Notes under the pieces: model-generated
The model's input: the letters and a program-made list of their open reading frames with translations, nothing else
What the model was told of the DNA's origin: nothing
The model's database searches: none
In this document: one piece after another, positions 9,480-17,701 of the stretch
Layout: each line of letters opens with the position of its first letter
Position numbering within the stretch: the first letter of the stretch is position 1
DNA from: Corynebacterium halotolerans YIM 70093 = DSM 44683
Lineage (GTDB): Bacteria; Actinomycetota; Actinomycetes; Mycobacteriales; Mycobacteriaceae
Direction: 5' to 3'
NCBI RefSeq assembly: GCF_000341345.1
Contig: NC_020302.1
Span: 910,075 to 974,074 of the forward strand
Length of the DNA stretch: 64,000 bases
Position numbers and translations under genes: made by a program

Positions 9480-9968
9480 CAGATCCGGGACGTTGACCAC
9501 CCGGGCACCGGCCAACCGGTCGGTGAGCAGGCGGCCGTCCTTACGGAACACGAGGGCCAGCAGCGCGGTGACCGCGAGCCCGGACAGCAGATTCTCCGGC
9601 ATGATCAGGCTCAGCAGCACCGGGATCCACAACCAGGAATTCCGGACCGCCGACGGCACCAGCCGCTGGACGCCGGTACGGGGCTGACCGTTCCGGTCGC
9701 GGTATTCCACCCCCAGGTTGGAGAGCCGCTTGCCTGGGCTGGCCCCCCAGAGCATTTCGGTGGTGATGCGCACCAGGGCAACCGCCAGTACCGCGATGAT
9801 GGCCGGAACCAGCATATTTGTCGTGGTGAGAGGGAGCAGCATCAACAGTGCGAAGACCGCGATGGACACGCCCGCGAAGTCCACGAAGAGCACCGCCCCG
9901 AGCCGTCGGATGGGACTGACGGCATCGGAGGCGGGTTCCTGGCTCTTTCGTTCCTCAACAGCGTTCAT
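9462..9968 (-). CDS. RDD family membrane protein 1
   Basis: A 168-residue protein with a single RDD unit: three or four predicted membrane helices, the conserved RLGAVLFVDF and the GASPGKRLSNLGV loop. The biochemical role of RDD proteins is mostly unknown; a few are linked to ion transport. The ATG at 9968 is chosen because a TACCGT -10 hexamer ends 7 nt upstream, suggesting a leaderless transcript; a TTG 30 bp upstream would only add a weakly supported extension. It is the shortest of three adjacent RDD genes and lacks the duplicated second half of the other two. Confidence 0.8.
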   Translation of the reverse strand: MNAVEERKSQEPASDAVSPIRRLGAVLFVDFAGVSIAVFALLMLLPLTTTNMLVPAIIAVLAVALVRITTEMLWGASPGKRLSNLGVEYRDRNGQPRTGVQRLVPSAVRNSWLWIPVLLSLIMPENLLSGLAVTALLALVFRKDGRLLTDRLAGARVVNVPDLKKGAR

Positions 9969-10110
9969 ACCATTGACGGTAGTGTTCAGCAGGGACAATG
10001 GCGAAAATGGGCACCCCGGTCACCGGCTCGGCGCTGCTTTTTGCCCCGGCTCACCGCCTTAATTCCGCCCGCAGCGGATCGCACGGCTGCCCGGCGGCAG
10101 ATTGAGCTGT

Positions 10111-11091
10111 TCACCGTCGGGATACGGCGTTGTCCTCAGGACTCTCAGTGCCTCGGACGTCGGTGACGTGCGCATTGGCCAGCCAGTCCATCACCCCCCG
10201 GTGGTCGGGGAAGACGAGGATGAACGCCATGACGAGTCCCTCGAAGAGCAGCGGGGTCGCGTAGGGGCTGGCGGCGTAGGCGACCGCCACCGGCACCCAC
10301 AGGTTGCGCACGAGCACCTGCAGGAATACGAGGGCCTTCACGTCGAACCAGGGGAGGTGGTAGACCCGTAGTCCCATCACCGCCTTACCCGGGGTCGGTA
10401 GCCCCACCCACTCGGTGATCACCCGCATCAGTCCGAGCACAGTGAGCGTGTCGAGCCAGAATGACCACCCGGTGACCTGGGTCAGGGCGGTACCGACCAA
10501 GGCGGCCACGGCGAGATCGATCGCCCACGCGAGCGCACGCTGCGGGGGAGAGGAGGTCGGCCAGGGGCTCTTCCGCGAGGCCGGGGCGGGGACCGTGTGC
10601 GTCACGGAGAGCACCTCCGGACCGGCGAGCAAATCCGCCAGTGAACGATTGTCCCAGCGGATGAGCACGGTCAGCGCCACGGCTGAGGCCAGACCGTTGT
10701 ACCAGGTGAACGACGGGTCGATCAGCACCATCACCGCCGGGAGCCACAGCCAGCCGTTGCGCAGCGCCGCCCGCGGCAGCCGCTGCCAGCCGGCAACCCG
10801 GCCCCCGGTACGGGTGTGGAAGACCACCTGCAGGCCGGTGACGTACTTGCCCGGTGAGGTCGCCCACAGGGCTTCTCCGAGGATGCGGACGGCCGCCAGC
10901 ACCAGCAGAACCAGGGGATTGTTCGCGACGCTCTGGGACTGGGCGAACTGCGGAGCAAGATAGTGCAGCCCCGAGAAGACGAGGATGAACAGTATCGCCT
11001 CGAAGACGAAAGCACCGAAGCGGCGGGTGATCGACGCGGCGCCGGGCACCCCGGCGTCATCGGCCATCAGAGCGGATCGGGTGCTGGACAT
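10111..11091 (-). CDS. Double-RDD membrane protein 2
   Basis: A 326-residue protein made of two RDD modules in tandem (about residues 18-165 and 180-310), each with an ITRRFGA- or RALAWAID-type opening, a SPGK or TPGK loop, and about four helices. It is clearly paralogous to the next gene: the second modules share TEWVGLPTPGKAV, VRNLWVP and PDHRGV blocks. The ATG at 11091 is chosen because TAGCGT ends 8 nt upstream. The same hexamer with identical flanks precedes the next paralogue, so promoter and gene were copied together. Function unknown. Confidence 0.78.
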   Translation of the reverse strand: MSSTRSALMADDAGVPGAASITRRFGAFVFEAILFILVFSGLHYLAPQFAQSQSVANNPLVLLVLAAVRILGEALWATSPGKYVTGLQVVFHTRTGGRVAGWQRLPRAALRNGWLWLPAVMVLIDPSFTWYNGLASAVALTVLIRWDNRSLADLLAGPEVLSVTHTVPAPASRKSPWPTSSPPQRALAWAIDLAVAALVGTALTQVTGWSFWLDTLTVLGLMRVITEWVGLPTPGKAVMGLRVYHLPWFDVKALVFLQVLVRNLWVPVAVAYAASPYATPLLFEGLVMAFILVFPDHRGVMDWLANAHVTDVRGTESPEDNAVSRR

Positions 11092-11143
11092 GGCTGTCAA
11101 CGCTAACAGGCGGCGGTCTGAGGGGAGGTGAGGGAATCCCCCG

Positions 11144-12103
11144 TCATTGCGCCGACGCTGTTCCCCGTATGTCGGTGACGTACGCACCAGCCAGCTGGTC
11201 CGTCACGCCCCGATGATCAGGGGCGACCAGAATGAAGAACATGACGAGCGCCTCGATCGTCAACGGGGTGGAGAAGGGGTTGGTGGCGTAGTAGAACAGG
11301 GCGGCCGGGACCCACAGGTTGCGCACGGGCACCTGCAGGAAAACCAGCACCGGACGGTCGAACCAGGCACGGTAGGACACCCGCAGCCCGAGCACCGCCT
11401 TACCCGGGGTCGGCAGCCCCACCCACTCGGTGACCACCCGCAACAGGCCGAGCACCGCAACCGCATCCACCCAGACAGGCCAGTCGGTGAACCGGCCCAG
11501 GACACCACCGAGCAGCATCGCGACCGTCATGTCCACGGCCCACGCCAGCGCCCGCTGAGGAGGAAGAGAGGTCGGCCGGACGGCGCCGCGGAATTCCGGT
11601 CCCGGCCCGGTCCTGGAGGAGACCACCTCCGCGCCGGCGAGCAGGTCCGCCAGTGAACGGTCGTCGCCGCGGATGAGGATGGAAAGTGCCACCACCCAGG
11701 CCCATCCGTCGGACTCCAGGGTGTCGGGACCGATCAGGGTCGCGAGGGGAGGTAACCAGAGCCAGCCGTTGCGCAGTACCGCCCGCGGCAACCGGTGCCA
11801 ACCGCTGACATCGTCCCCGGTGCGGGTGAAAAAGACCACCCGCAGCTTCGCGAGGTACTTGCCCGGGGAGGTTCCCCAGGCGGCCTCGCAGAGGATGCGG
11901 ACCGACGCCCAGGCCAGCAGGAGAAACGGGTGGGAGGAGTTACCCCATTCCCGGGGAAGATCAGGGAAGAGCTGGACCAGTCCGACGAAGAGGAGCTGGA
12001 TGGCCATCAACTCGATGATCACGGCACACACCCGGTTGAGCGCTGAGGCCTTGCGGGGGACTTCGGCGGACCTGGGGTGGTCTTCGTGCATGGTGGCGGG
12101 CAT
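11144..12103 (-). CDS. Double-RDD membrane protein 3
   Basis: A 319-residue protein with two RDD modules, a close paralogue of the preceding gene along its whole length (SPGKYLAKLRV, TPGKAVLGLRV, RSLADLLAGAEVV). The ATG at 12103 has TAGCGT ending 8 nt upstream, in the same CTGTTAGCGTTGAC context as its neighbour. Its promoter is back-to-back with that of the CitE-like gene, within about 40 bp. Cytoplasmic membrane. No partner genes suggest a substrate. Confidence 0.78.
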   Translation of the reverse strand: MPATMHEDHPRSAEVPRKASALNRVCAVIIELMAIQLLFVGLVQLFPDLPREWGNSSHPFLLLAWASVRILCEAAWGTSPGKYLAKLRVVFFTRTGDDVSGWHRLPRAVLRNGWLWLPPLATLIGPDTLESDGWAWVVALSILIRGDDRSLADLLAGAEVVSSRTGPGPEFRGAVRPTSLPPQRALAWAVDMTVAMLLGGVLGRFTDWPVWVDAVAVLGLLRVVTEWVGLPTPGKAVLGLRVSYRAWFDRPVLVFLQVPVRNLWVPAALFYYATNPFSTPLTIEALVMFFILVAPDHRGVTDQLAGAYVTDIRGTASAQ

Positions 12104-12141
12104 CACGGTCAACGCTAACAGCCGACGGCATAATGGCAGGC

Positions 12142-12984
12142 ATGGAATCCCACATCACCGGCCCCGCCGTCATGTTCGCCCCCGCCCACCGCGCCGAGCT
12201 CATCCCGAAGGCCTACCAGCGGGCGGACATGGTCATCATCGATCTCGAGGACGGGGCCGGTGACGGTGACCGCCGGGCAATGCACGACGCCGTTCGCTCG
12301 GCGGAACTGCAGCCCGGGCGGACCATCCTGCGCACCAGCGGGCCCGACTACCCCGGTTTCACTGAGGACGTCGCCCTGGCGCGCGAGCTGGGGATCGGAC
12401 CGGTGATGGTCCCGAAGCTCACCGGGAGCATTCCGGCGGAGCTGGCGGGTCTGCAGGTGATCGCGATGATCGAGACCCCGCAGGCGGTGGCCAACATCAC
12501 CACGCTCATCGGCCACGATGACGTGGTCGGACTGTTCTGGGGCGCAGAGGACCTGATCACGTTGCTGGGCGGGACGCACTCGCGCTTCCAGGAGGACGAG
12601 GCCACCCCGGGCGTCTACCGCGACGTCATCCGCCACGCCCGCGCACAGGTCCTGCTCCACGCGGCAGCCGCGGGGAAATTCGCCGTCGACGCCATCCACG
12701 CGGACTTCCGGGACGTCGAGGGGCAGTTCGCCGAGGCGCTCGACGCCGCGCGCTCCGGTTTCGCCGCCACGGCCTGCATCCATCCGGCCCAGGTCGAGGC
12801 GGTGCGGCGGGCCTACCGGCCGGAGGAGCGGCAGCTGGAGTGGGCGCGGAAAGTGGTCGCCGGGGCGGAGAGCGTCGACGGCGCCTTCCAGGTCGACGGC
12901 ATGATGGTCGACGCCCCGCTGATCACCCAGGCCCGCCGCATCCTCGAGCGGGCGGGGGAGACGGGCGGGGGAGTGGTCAGCTGA
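12142..12984 (+). CDS. citE: HpcH/HpaI aldolase/citrate lyase family protein (CitE-like)
   Basis: A 280-residue TIM-barrel CoA-ester lyase of the CitE type, with DLEDGAGD early, the AMIETPQAVAN strand and GAEDLITLLGG for metal and substrate binding. Stand-alone CitE proteins in actinobacteria have no citrate lyase alpha or gamma partners and probably act on citramalyl-CoA or malyl-CoA, so the citrate lyase name should not be taken literally. The start at 12142 is preferred because CATAAT ends exactly 7 nt upstream (leaderless); an ATG 9 bp earlier is possible. It converges on amtR with an 8-bp overlap of the 3' ends, the same arrangement as in C. glutamicum. Confidence 0.82.
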   Translation: MESHITGPAVMFAPAHRAELIPKAYQRADMVIIDLEDGAGDGDRRAMHDAVRSAELQPGRTILRTSGPDYPGFTEDVALARELGIGPVMVPKLTGSIPAELAGLQVIAMIETPQAVANITTLIGHDDVVGLFWGAEDLITLLGGTHSRFQEDEATPGVYRDVIRHARAQVLLHAAAAGKFAVDAIHADFRDVEGQFAEALDAARSGFAATACIHPAQVEAVRRAYRPEERQLEWARKVVAGAESVDGAFQVDGMMVDAPLITQARRILERAGETGGGVVS

Positions 12985-13642
12985 CCTTCTTGATCAGCTC
13001 GAGGGTACGGGCCACGCGGTTGCCGGGCAGCTCGACGTGGAGCACGTCGAGGGCGGCGTCGGCGAGCATGATCGTGGTGGCCGGCAGCTCCTCGTCGGAG
13101 AGTGGGGCGGGGACCACGCCATCGTTGTGGCGCATCTCTATGACGGACATCGCGATGTGGAACGGCAGATCGATGCGCGGGTCATCCTCGCCGACGATCT
13201 CGGCGGCCAGCGAACGGAAGATCTCCCGCAGCTCGGTGCGCTGGGCGTGGTACTCGGCGAACTCCTCGGAGCCGGCCACGGGCAGCTGGTAGAGCCGTCC
13301 GATGTTCCACCTGGTCGACAGGAGCAGCCGGGTCTCGGCGGCCACCAGCGCCCACAGGCGCATCGACGCCGAGGCATCCAGGGCCTCCAGATCGCCGGCC
13401 AGGGTGGTCGAGGGGGCGATGGTGGACTTCAACAGCGTCAGGAAGATCTCGGTCTTCGACGGGAAGTGGTAGTAGAGCGAGGCCTGGCGGATACCGACGG
13501 CGTCGGCGATCTGGTGGGTCGACGTCGTCGCGAAGCCCTGCGTGGTGAACAGCTCTGCCGAGGCGTCGAGGATTTCCTCACGCGCGGTGCTGCCCCGGCG
13601 CCGTGGACTGTTCTTGCGGGGACGACCTACTGCTCCAGCCAT
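12977..13642 (-). CDS. amtR: AmtR, TetR-family master repressor of nitrogen control
   Basis: A 221-residue TetR-type regulator. Residues 1-18 are the basic extension typical of AmtR (MAGAVGRPRKN). The helix-turn-helix spans about 38-62 (TSTHQIADAVGIRQASLYY), followed by an all-helical core. The sequence follows C. glutamicum AmtR closely from end to end. AmtR represses ammonium, urea and glutamate/glutamine genes under nitrogen excess and is released from DNA by adenylylated GlnK, not by a small molecule. AAGGAG lies 9 bp upstream of the ATG and a TATTCT -10 hexamer at 13679-13684. No AmtR box is visible at its own promoter, but one lies before nirB in this window. Confidence 0.96.
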   Translation of the reverse strand: MAGAVGRPRKNSPRRRGSTAREEILDASAELFTTQGFATTSTHQIADAVGIRQASLYYHFPSKTEIFLTLLKSTIAPSTTLAGDLEALDASASMRLWALVAAETRLLLSTRWNIGRLYQLPVAGSEEFAEYHAQRTELREIFRSLAAEIVGEDDPRIDLPFHIAMSVIEMRHNDGVVPAPLSDEELPATTIMLADAALDVLHVELPGNRVARTLELIKKVS

Positions 13643-13726
13643 GGTTCCCTCACTCCTTTCTGTTGACCTGAAGTTAGCAGAATAGTCGAGTATATCCCCC
13701 GCCCCGGAGGAAAATGGAACCGCACG

Positions 13727-14638
13727 TCAGAGCCCTGCCAGAGGGATGTCGTGACGGGCTGCCAGGGAACGGAGCACGCCTGCGACCATCCGGGCGGCGG
13801 CACCGTAGGCCGTGCGATCCAGCGCCGTCAGATCCCCCAGGATGGCAGGGTGCCCGTCCACCCGATCCACCCAGCGGCGGAACTGCAGGGCCAGGCCGGT
13901 CCCCCAGGCCTGCTGCAGGGCGTCGCCCTCCCCGGCGGACAGAAGCCCGCCCTCCTGCCCGGCGGCGATTCGCCCGGGAGTCGACCGGTCGGCGGTCCCG
14001 GCGGCGAGGCCGGCCCAACGGGCGACGGCCGAGACCGGGACGAGGATATCGGACAGCACGTCGACGGGCATCGACCGGTCCGGTAATCCGTCGTGGCTGC
14101 GCAGGGACGCGGGACGTTGCCCCACGGCCTGCTCGAGCAGGGCCGGCACCGGTCCGGGGGCGGTGAGGAGGCCGGCGTCGGCGAGCTCGGCGATGAGGTC
14201 GGCGTCGCCGTCGGCCACCGCGGCGTCGGCACGCGCGCGCCATACCTCGGCGGGGGCGGGGGCCAGTGCCGGAGCGGTGGTGCCGACGGGCAGGCCGGCC
14301 CCGGCGACCAGCTCAGCGAGTTCCTCCGCCGGATTCCCGGAAGGGGCGCCGGTGGTGACCGTCAGCCAGGTGACCGGGCTGGTCGGCAGGGCGTCGCCAC
14401 GACCGACCGCGCCCGACGGGACGACGCGCGCACCACCGGAGAGCTCGACGGCGGCGGGGCAACTCAGCGTGTCGGCGACGAGCGTGGAGTACCAGGTGAC
14501 CAGTTCCGTCTCCGGCTCGCGGTGGTCCAGTGCGTTGCGCAGGAGTTCGTGCGATTCCGCCAGGACGCCGCGGGCGGTGGCTCCGGTCCCGCTGAGTGGG
14601 GCCTGGGCGGCGAGATCGAGCAGTGACTGGTGGAGCAC
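13727..14638 (-). CDS. DUF294-type nucleotidyltransferase-like protein with degenerate active site
   Basis: A 303-residue protein. The C-terminal half (about 175-300) matches the nucleotidyltransferase substrate-binding domain found in GlnD-like and CBS-DUF294 proteins (ILVPVSAVARWAGL, EGDALQQAWG). The N-terminal half has the outline of the polymerase-beta fold, with the GAVGRGDALPTSP loop where active enzymes have G-S/G-x-G-R...(S/T)D-x-D. The catalytic aspartates are missing here (SPVTW). The GTG at 14638 is chosen because CAGGAGG lies 5 bp upstream. It sits next to amtR, whose effector GlnK is modified by the nucleotidyltransferase GlnD, so a link to nitrogen signalling is tempting but unproven. 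Confidence 0.7.
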   Translation of the reverse strand: MLHQSLLDLAAQAPLSGTGATARGVLAESHELLRNALDHREPETELVTWYSTLVADTLSCPAAVELSGGARVVPSGAVGRGDALPTSPVTWLTVTTGAPSGNPAEELAELVAGAGLPVGTTAPALAPAPAEVWRARADAAVADGDADLIAELADAGLLTAPGPVPALLEQAVGQRPASLRSHDGLPDRSMPVDVLSDILVPVSAVARWAGLAAGTADRSTPGRIAAGQEGGLLSAGEGDALQQAWGTGLALQFRRWVDRVDGHPAILGDLTALDRTAYGAAARMVAGVLRSLAARHDIPLAGL

Positions 14639-14720
14639 GGGAGCCTCCTGGCGGGATGCGCGGATAGGAGAGGGAACGGACACTAAGAAAATAGCAGCGG
14701 GGGCAGGCCGGGAAAACAAC

Positions 14721-14757
14721 AACCCGCCTCTCCCCGAAAGTGGGGGAGAAGCGGGTT
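14721..14757 (-). terminator. Terminator of the rpmB-rpmG-rpsN-rpsR operon
   Basis: A long interrupted stem (AACCCGC with GCGGGTT outside, CTCCCC with GGGGAG inside), followed on the minus strand by GTTGTTTT. It lies about 65 bp past the rpsR stop codon. Confidence 0.75.
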
Positions 14758-14823
14758 GAAGGATCCTTTTACCGTGTCACACAGGCCAGCGGCAAAAGTG
14801 CGCTGTTGCGTCCCAGAGCCGAC

Positions 14824-15072
14824 TTAGCGGGTGGTGAACGGCAGGAGAGCCATTTCGCGTGCGTTCTTCACGGCGGTGGAGACCTGACGCTGCTGCTGCG
14901 GGGTCAGGCCGGTGACGCGGCGGGAACGGATCTTGTGGCGGTCGGAGATGAACAGACGAAGGGTCTTGACGTCCTTGTAGTCCACCTTCTCGATACCCTC
15001 GGCCTTGAGGGGGTTCTTCTTGGGGCGGCGCGACTGCTCGGCACGCGCCTTCTTGTGATTGGTGCGCTTCAT
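14824..15072 (-). CDS. rpsR: 30S ribosomal protein S18 (cysteine-free form)
   Basis: 82 residues with the S18 core ([34 protein letters not shown]). It contains no cysteine and is therefore the C-minus paralogue type that does not bind zinc. Last gene of the leftward operon rpmB-rpmG-rpsN-rpsR, which matches M. tuberculosis rpmB2-rpmG1-rpsN2-rpsR2 in order. Confidence 0.95.
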   Translation of the reverse strand: MKRTNHKKARAEQSRRPKKNPLKAEGIEKVDYKDVKTLRLFISDRHKIRSRRVTGLTPQQQRQVSTAVKNAREMALLPFTTR

Positions 15073-15084
15073 TGCGTTCCTCCC

Positions 15085-15390
15085 TTACCAGCTGGACTTA
15101 CGGACGCCCGGGAGCTCACCGCGGTGAGCCATCTCGCGCATACGGACACGGGACAGGCCGAACTTGCGGAGGTAACCGCGCGGGCGACCGTCGTGGGAGT
15201 CGCGGTTGCGGACGCGGACCTTGGCGGCGTCGCGCGGCTGACGGTTCAGCTCGAACTGCGCGTCCAGACGGTCCTCGTCGGAGGTGTTCGGGTTCTTGAT
15301 GATGTTCTTGAGCTCGGCACGGCGCTCCGCGTAGCGGGCGACGATTTCCTTGCGCTGCTCGTTCTTGGCGATCTTTGACTTCTTGGCCAT
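15085..15390 (-). CDS. rpsN: 30S ribosomal protein S14 (long, zinc-free form)
   Basis: 101 residues, the length of the long C-minus S14, instead of the 61-residue zinc form with two CxxC motifs. Typical blocks are [37 protein letters not shown] and [12 protein letters not shown]. No cysteine is present. It starts 3 bp after the rpmG stop and ends 12 bp before rpsR, so it is tightly packed in the operon. Confidence 0.95.
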   Translation of the reverse strand: MAKKSKIAKNEQRKEIVARYAERRAELKNIIKNPNTSDEDRLDAQFELNRQPRDAAKVRVRNRDSHDGRPRGYLRKFGLSRVRMREMAHRGELPGVRKSSW

Positions 15391-15393
15391 GAA

Positions 15394-15558
15394 TTATCGC
15401 TCCTCGCGGAACTCGACGTGCTTGCGGGCGACCGGGTCGAACTTCTTGAGAGTGATGCGATCCGGGTTGTTGCGCTTGTTCTTACGGGTGACGTAGGTGT
15501 AACCGGTGCCAGCCGTGGACTTCAGCTTGATGATCGGGCGAATGTCATTACGAGGCAT
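15394..15558 (-). CDS. rpmG: 50S ribosomal protein L33 (zinc-free form)
   Basis: A 54-residue gene read from ATG at 15558 to TAA at 15394. The translation begins [20 protein letters not shown] and ends [12 protein letters not shown]. This is a typical L33 without the two CxxC pairs of the zinc-binding form. It lies between rpmB (2-bp gap) and rpsN (3-bp gap). Confidence 0.93.
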   Translation of the reverse strand: MPRNDIRPIIKLKSTAGTGYTYVTRKNKRNNPDRITLKKFDPVARKHVEFREER

Positions 15559-15560
15559 CT

Positions 15561-15797
15561 TTAGATCTTCTCCCCACGTGCACGGATCTTGGCGACAACG
15601 GACTCGATGCCGTCGCGGTCAATGATCTTGAGACCCTTGGTGGACACGTTCAGAACAACGGACCGGCCCTCGGAGGGCAGGTAGAACCGACGACGCTGCA
15701 CGTTGGGGTTCCAACGGCGCGAGGTGCGGCGGTGCGAGTGCGAGACGGACTTGCCGAACTGCGGCTTGCGTCCCGTGACCTGGCAAATAGCCGACAT
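15561..15797 (-). CDS. rpmB: 50S ribosomal protein L28
   Basis: 78 residues, starting [18 protein letters not shown]. The single cysteine at position 5 is not part of a CxxC pair, so this is the C-minus type. First gene of the leftward operon. The ATG at 15797 gives the usual family length; the open frame continues upstream without meaning. A TAGGGT hexamer on the minus strand near 15946-15951 is a possible -10 element. Confidence 0.94.
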   Translation of the reverse strand: MSAICQVTGRKPQFGKSVSHSHRRTSRRWNPNVQRRRFYLPSEGRSVVLNVSTKGLKIIDRDGIESVVAKIRARGEKI

Positions 15798-16422
15798 GGA
15801 CTTTCTTTCTCCTAGCCGCCCACGTCGCAACCACAGGCGGCGCCGCACCGAAGTCAGGTCGGCCCTGGGAATGGGCGACGACTCGGGGCGCTGCCGTAAG
15901 CCAGCTGACGGGGCGTAGACGATTACTTCGACAACAGCAAGGTACAACCCTACCGTTTCGGGGGCCGATCACCTAATCGCCTGGGCAGCCCTTTGTTCCG
16001 GGGGAATCCCGCCTCCCGGAGGTCCTGACGGGCCCTGGCGTGCACGGGGGTGGGAGGTGTTCGGGCCCGGATCCCGGTGGTGCTGGATGCGATGCTACCC
16101 CGAAGGGGTCGAAAGCGCCGACCGGGGCGCCGCGGAGTTGCCGTGGATCGATGGATGAAGGGCGAGGGGCCTTTGTGTGGGGGTGGCGTGGCGTCGCGCC
16201 TCACGGGTGTCGCGCCTCGTGGGCGTGGAGGGGGATTTCGGAATCTGCCCTGGCGCCTGTAGAATGGTCCGGGTTGTCACCACCTTCACGGGTGGTGCAG
16301 TCATCATCGCGAACCCAACTCAGGCACGATCCGCGCCAAAGGGGGCCGGCTCCGGCCGGTGCTCCCCCTCTGAACGGGTGCGGAACCGACCTGAAGTGCA
16401 ATCCTGAGGGAATCGAGACTTA
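15798..16422. promoter_or_regulatory. Divergent promoter region with a candidate rpmE2 leader RNA
   Basis: This 625-bp gap separates the two ribosomal protein operons. Several short open frames cross it, but none has a ribosome site or recognisable product. TAGAAT at 16260-16265 is a good -10 element for rpmE2 and would give a leader of about 150 nt. The leader contains a GC-rich hairpin at about 16340-16369 (AGGGGG with CCCCCT outside, CCGG with CCGG inside). A leader upstream of L31 genes has been described in Corynebacteriaceae (L31-Corynebacteriaceae motif); whether this one matches that model was not tested. No Zur-like AT-rich palindrome was found. Confidence 0.45.
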
Positions 16423-16689
16423 ATGAAGAAGGACATCCACCCTGGCTACCACCCGGTGGTCTTCCAGGATGCGGGCACGGGCTTCCAGTTCCTGACCCGC
16501 TCCACCGTCACCAGCGACCGCACCGTGTCCTGGGAAGACGGTAACGAGTACCCGCTGATCGTCGTTGACGTCACCAGCGAGTCCCACCCGTTCTGGACCG
16601 GTGCCCAGCGTGTCATGGACACCGCTGGCCGTGTCGAGAAGTTCCAGCGTCGTTTCGGTGGCATGGCCCGCCGCAAGAAGAAGGCTTAA
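16423..16689 (+). CDS. rpmE2: 50S ribosomal protein L31 type B
   Basis: 88 residues with the type B L31 pattern ([43 protein letters not shown]). No cysteine is present, so it is the zinc-independent L31. It is transcribed divergently from the rpmB operon and 14 bp ahead of rpmF. In other bacteria such forms replace zinc-containing ribosomal proteins during zinc starvation. Confidence 0.95.
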   Translation: MKKDIHPGYHPVVFQDAGTGFQFLTRSTVTSDRTVSWEDGNEYPLIVVDVTSESHPFWTGAQRVMDTAGRVEKFQRRFGGMARRKKKA

Positions 16690-16703
16690 GGAGGGAAACA
16701 ACC

Positions 16704-16877
16704 ATGGCAGTTCCGAAGTTCAAGAAGTCCCGCGCGAACACGCGTACCCGCCGTTCGCAGTGGAAGGCCGACAATGTCGCCCTCCAGGAAGTCAAGATCG
16801 ACGGCCAGACCGTCCGCATCCCGCGCCGCCTCGTGAAGGCCGCGCAGCTGGGCCTCGTCGAGGTCGAGCAGTTCTAG
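16704..16877 (+). CDS. rpmF: 50S ribosomal protein L32
   Basis: 57 residues from ATG at 16704 to TAG at 16875-16877, beginning [20 protein letters not shown] and ending in a hydrophobic-acidic tail. It lacks the cysteines of the zinc-binding L32 form. A strong AAGGAGGG ribosome site overlaps the end of rpmE2. A long terminator follows 23 bp after the stop. In M. tuberculosis rpmF also lies just upstream of mprA. Confidence 0.94.
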   Translation: MAVPKFKKSRANTRTRRSQWKADNVALQEVKIDGQTVRIPRRLVKAAQLGLVEVEQF

Positions 16878-16900
16878 GCGTTCCGCGCTGACTGAACACA

Positions 16901-16940
16901 CCGGCCGCCCTCCGATTCAATCGGAGGGCGGCCGGTTTTT
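16901..16940 (+). terminator. Strong terminator after rpmF
   Basis: A perfect 15-bp GC-rich stem (16901-16915 with 16921-16935), TTCAA loop, and a TTTTT tail. It isolates the rpmE2-rpmF operon from mprA. Confidence 0.93.
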
Positions 16941-17005
16941 GTGATCTTGGGTCTAAGATCGTGGGTCTGCCCTTCATGCTCCGGGAAGTACGTCATAATA
17001 GGCGT

Positions 17006-17701
17006 ATGAAAATTCTTGTGGTGGACGATGAGAAGGCGGTTCGCGAATCCCTGCGGAGATCACTCAGCTTCAACGGATACGACGTCTCGCTGGCCGAGGA
17101 CGGCGTTGAGGCGTTGGGAGTGATCAGCAGGGTGCAGCCCGATCTGACCGTCCTGGACGTGATGATGCCCCGGATGGACGGCCTCGAGGTCTGTCGCAAT
17201 CTCCGCAGCACGGGCTATGATCGTCCGATTCTCATGCTCACCGCCCGCGACGGCGTCTCCGACCGCGTCGCGGGTCTGGACGCCGGCGCCGACGACTACC
17301 TGCCCAAGCCCTTCGCCCTCGAGGAACTGCTCGCCCGCGTCCGCGCCCTGCTGCGCCGCGCCGCCGCCGACGCGATCGGTGGGGAGGGGGACAGCGATGA
17401 GCTCGTCTTCGAGGATCTGCGCCTGAACCCCGACACCCGTGACGTCCGCCGCGGTGAACGTCCGATCAGTCTCACCCGCACCGAGTTCTCTCTGCTGAAG
17501 CTGCTGATGGCCAACCCGCGGCGGGTGCTCTCCCGCACCACCATCCTCGAGGAGGTCTGGGGCTATGATTTCCCGACCTCGGGTAATGCGCTCGAGGTCT
17601 ACATCGGCTACCTGCGCCGTAAGACCGAGGCCGAGGGGGAGGCCCGTCTCATCCACACTGTCCGCGGCGTCGGTTACGTCCTCCGGGAGACCGCTCCGTG
17701 A
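17006..17701 (+). CDS. mprA: Response regulator MprA (OmpR family)
   Basis: A 231-residue two-component regulator. The receiver domain has acidic D7, D8, phosphoacceptor D51, T79 and K101. The C-terminal winged helix (about 135-230) has [13 protein letters not shown] and VRGVGYVLR. In mycobacteria MprA controls envelope stress genes including pepD and sigma factors. The ATG at 17006 has CATAAT ending 6 nt upstream, so the mRNA is probably leaderless; an in-frame start further upstream adds no conserved sequence. It overlaps the kinase gene by 4 bp (GTGA). The block mprA-mprB-pepD-moaB2-mscL is shared with M. tuberculosis. Confidence 0.93.
   Translation: MKILVVDDEKAVRESLRRSLSFNGYDVSLAEDGVEALGVISRVQPDLTVLDVMMPRMDGLEVCRNLRSTGYDRPILMLTARDGVSDRVAGLDAGADDYLPKPFALEELLARVRALLRRAAADAIGGEGDSDELVFEDLRLNPDTRDVRRGERPISLTRTEFSLLKLLMANPRRVLSRTTILEEVWGYDFPTSGNALEVYIGYLRRKTEAEGEARLIHTVRGVGYVLRETAP

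Noticed and set aside
13643..13726. An AmtR box at the amtR promoter
   Set aside because: AATAGTCGAGTATAT looks similar at first sight but lacks the CTAT-N6-ATAG spacing.
15798..16422. A Zur box between the zinc-free ribosomal operons
   Set aside because: No AT-rich inverted repeat resembling TGAAAATNATTTTCA was found on either strand.
16040..16423. Overlapping short open frames in the ribosomal protein divergent region
   Set aside because: No ribosome sites, no recognisable product, and they overlap the predicted promoter and leader of rpmE2.
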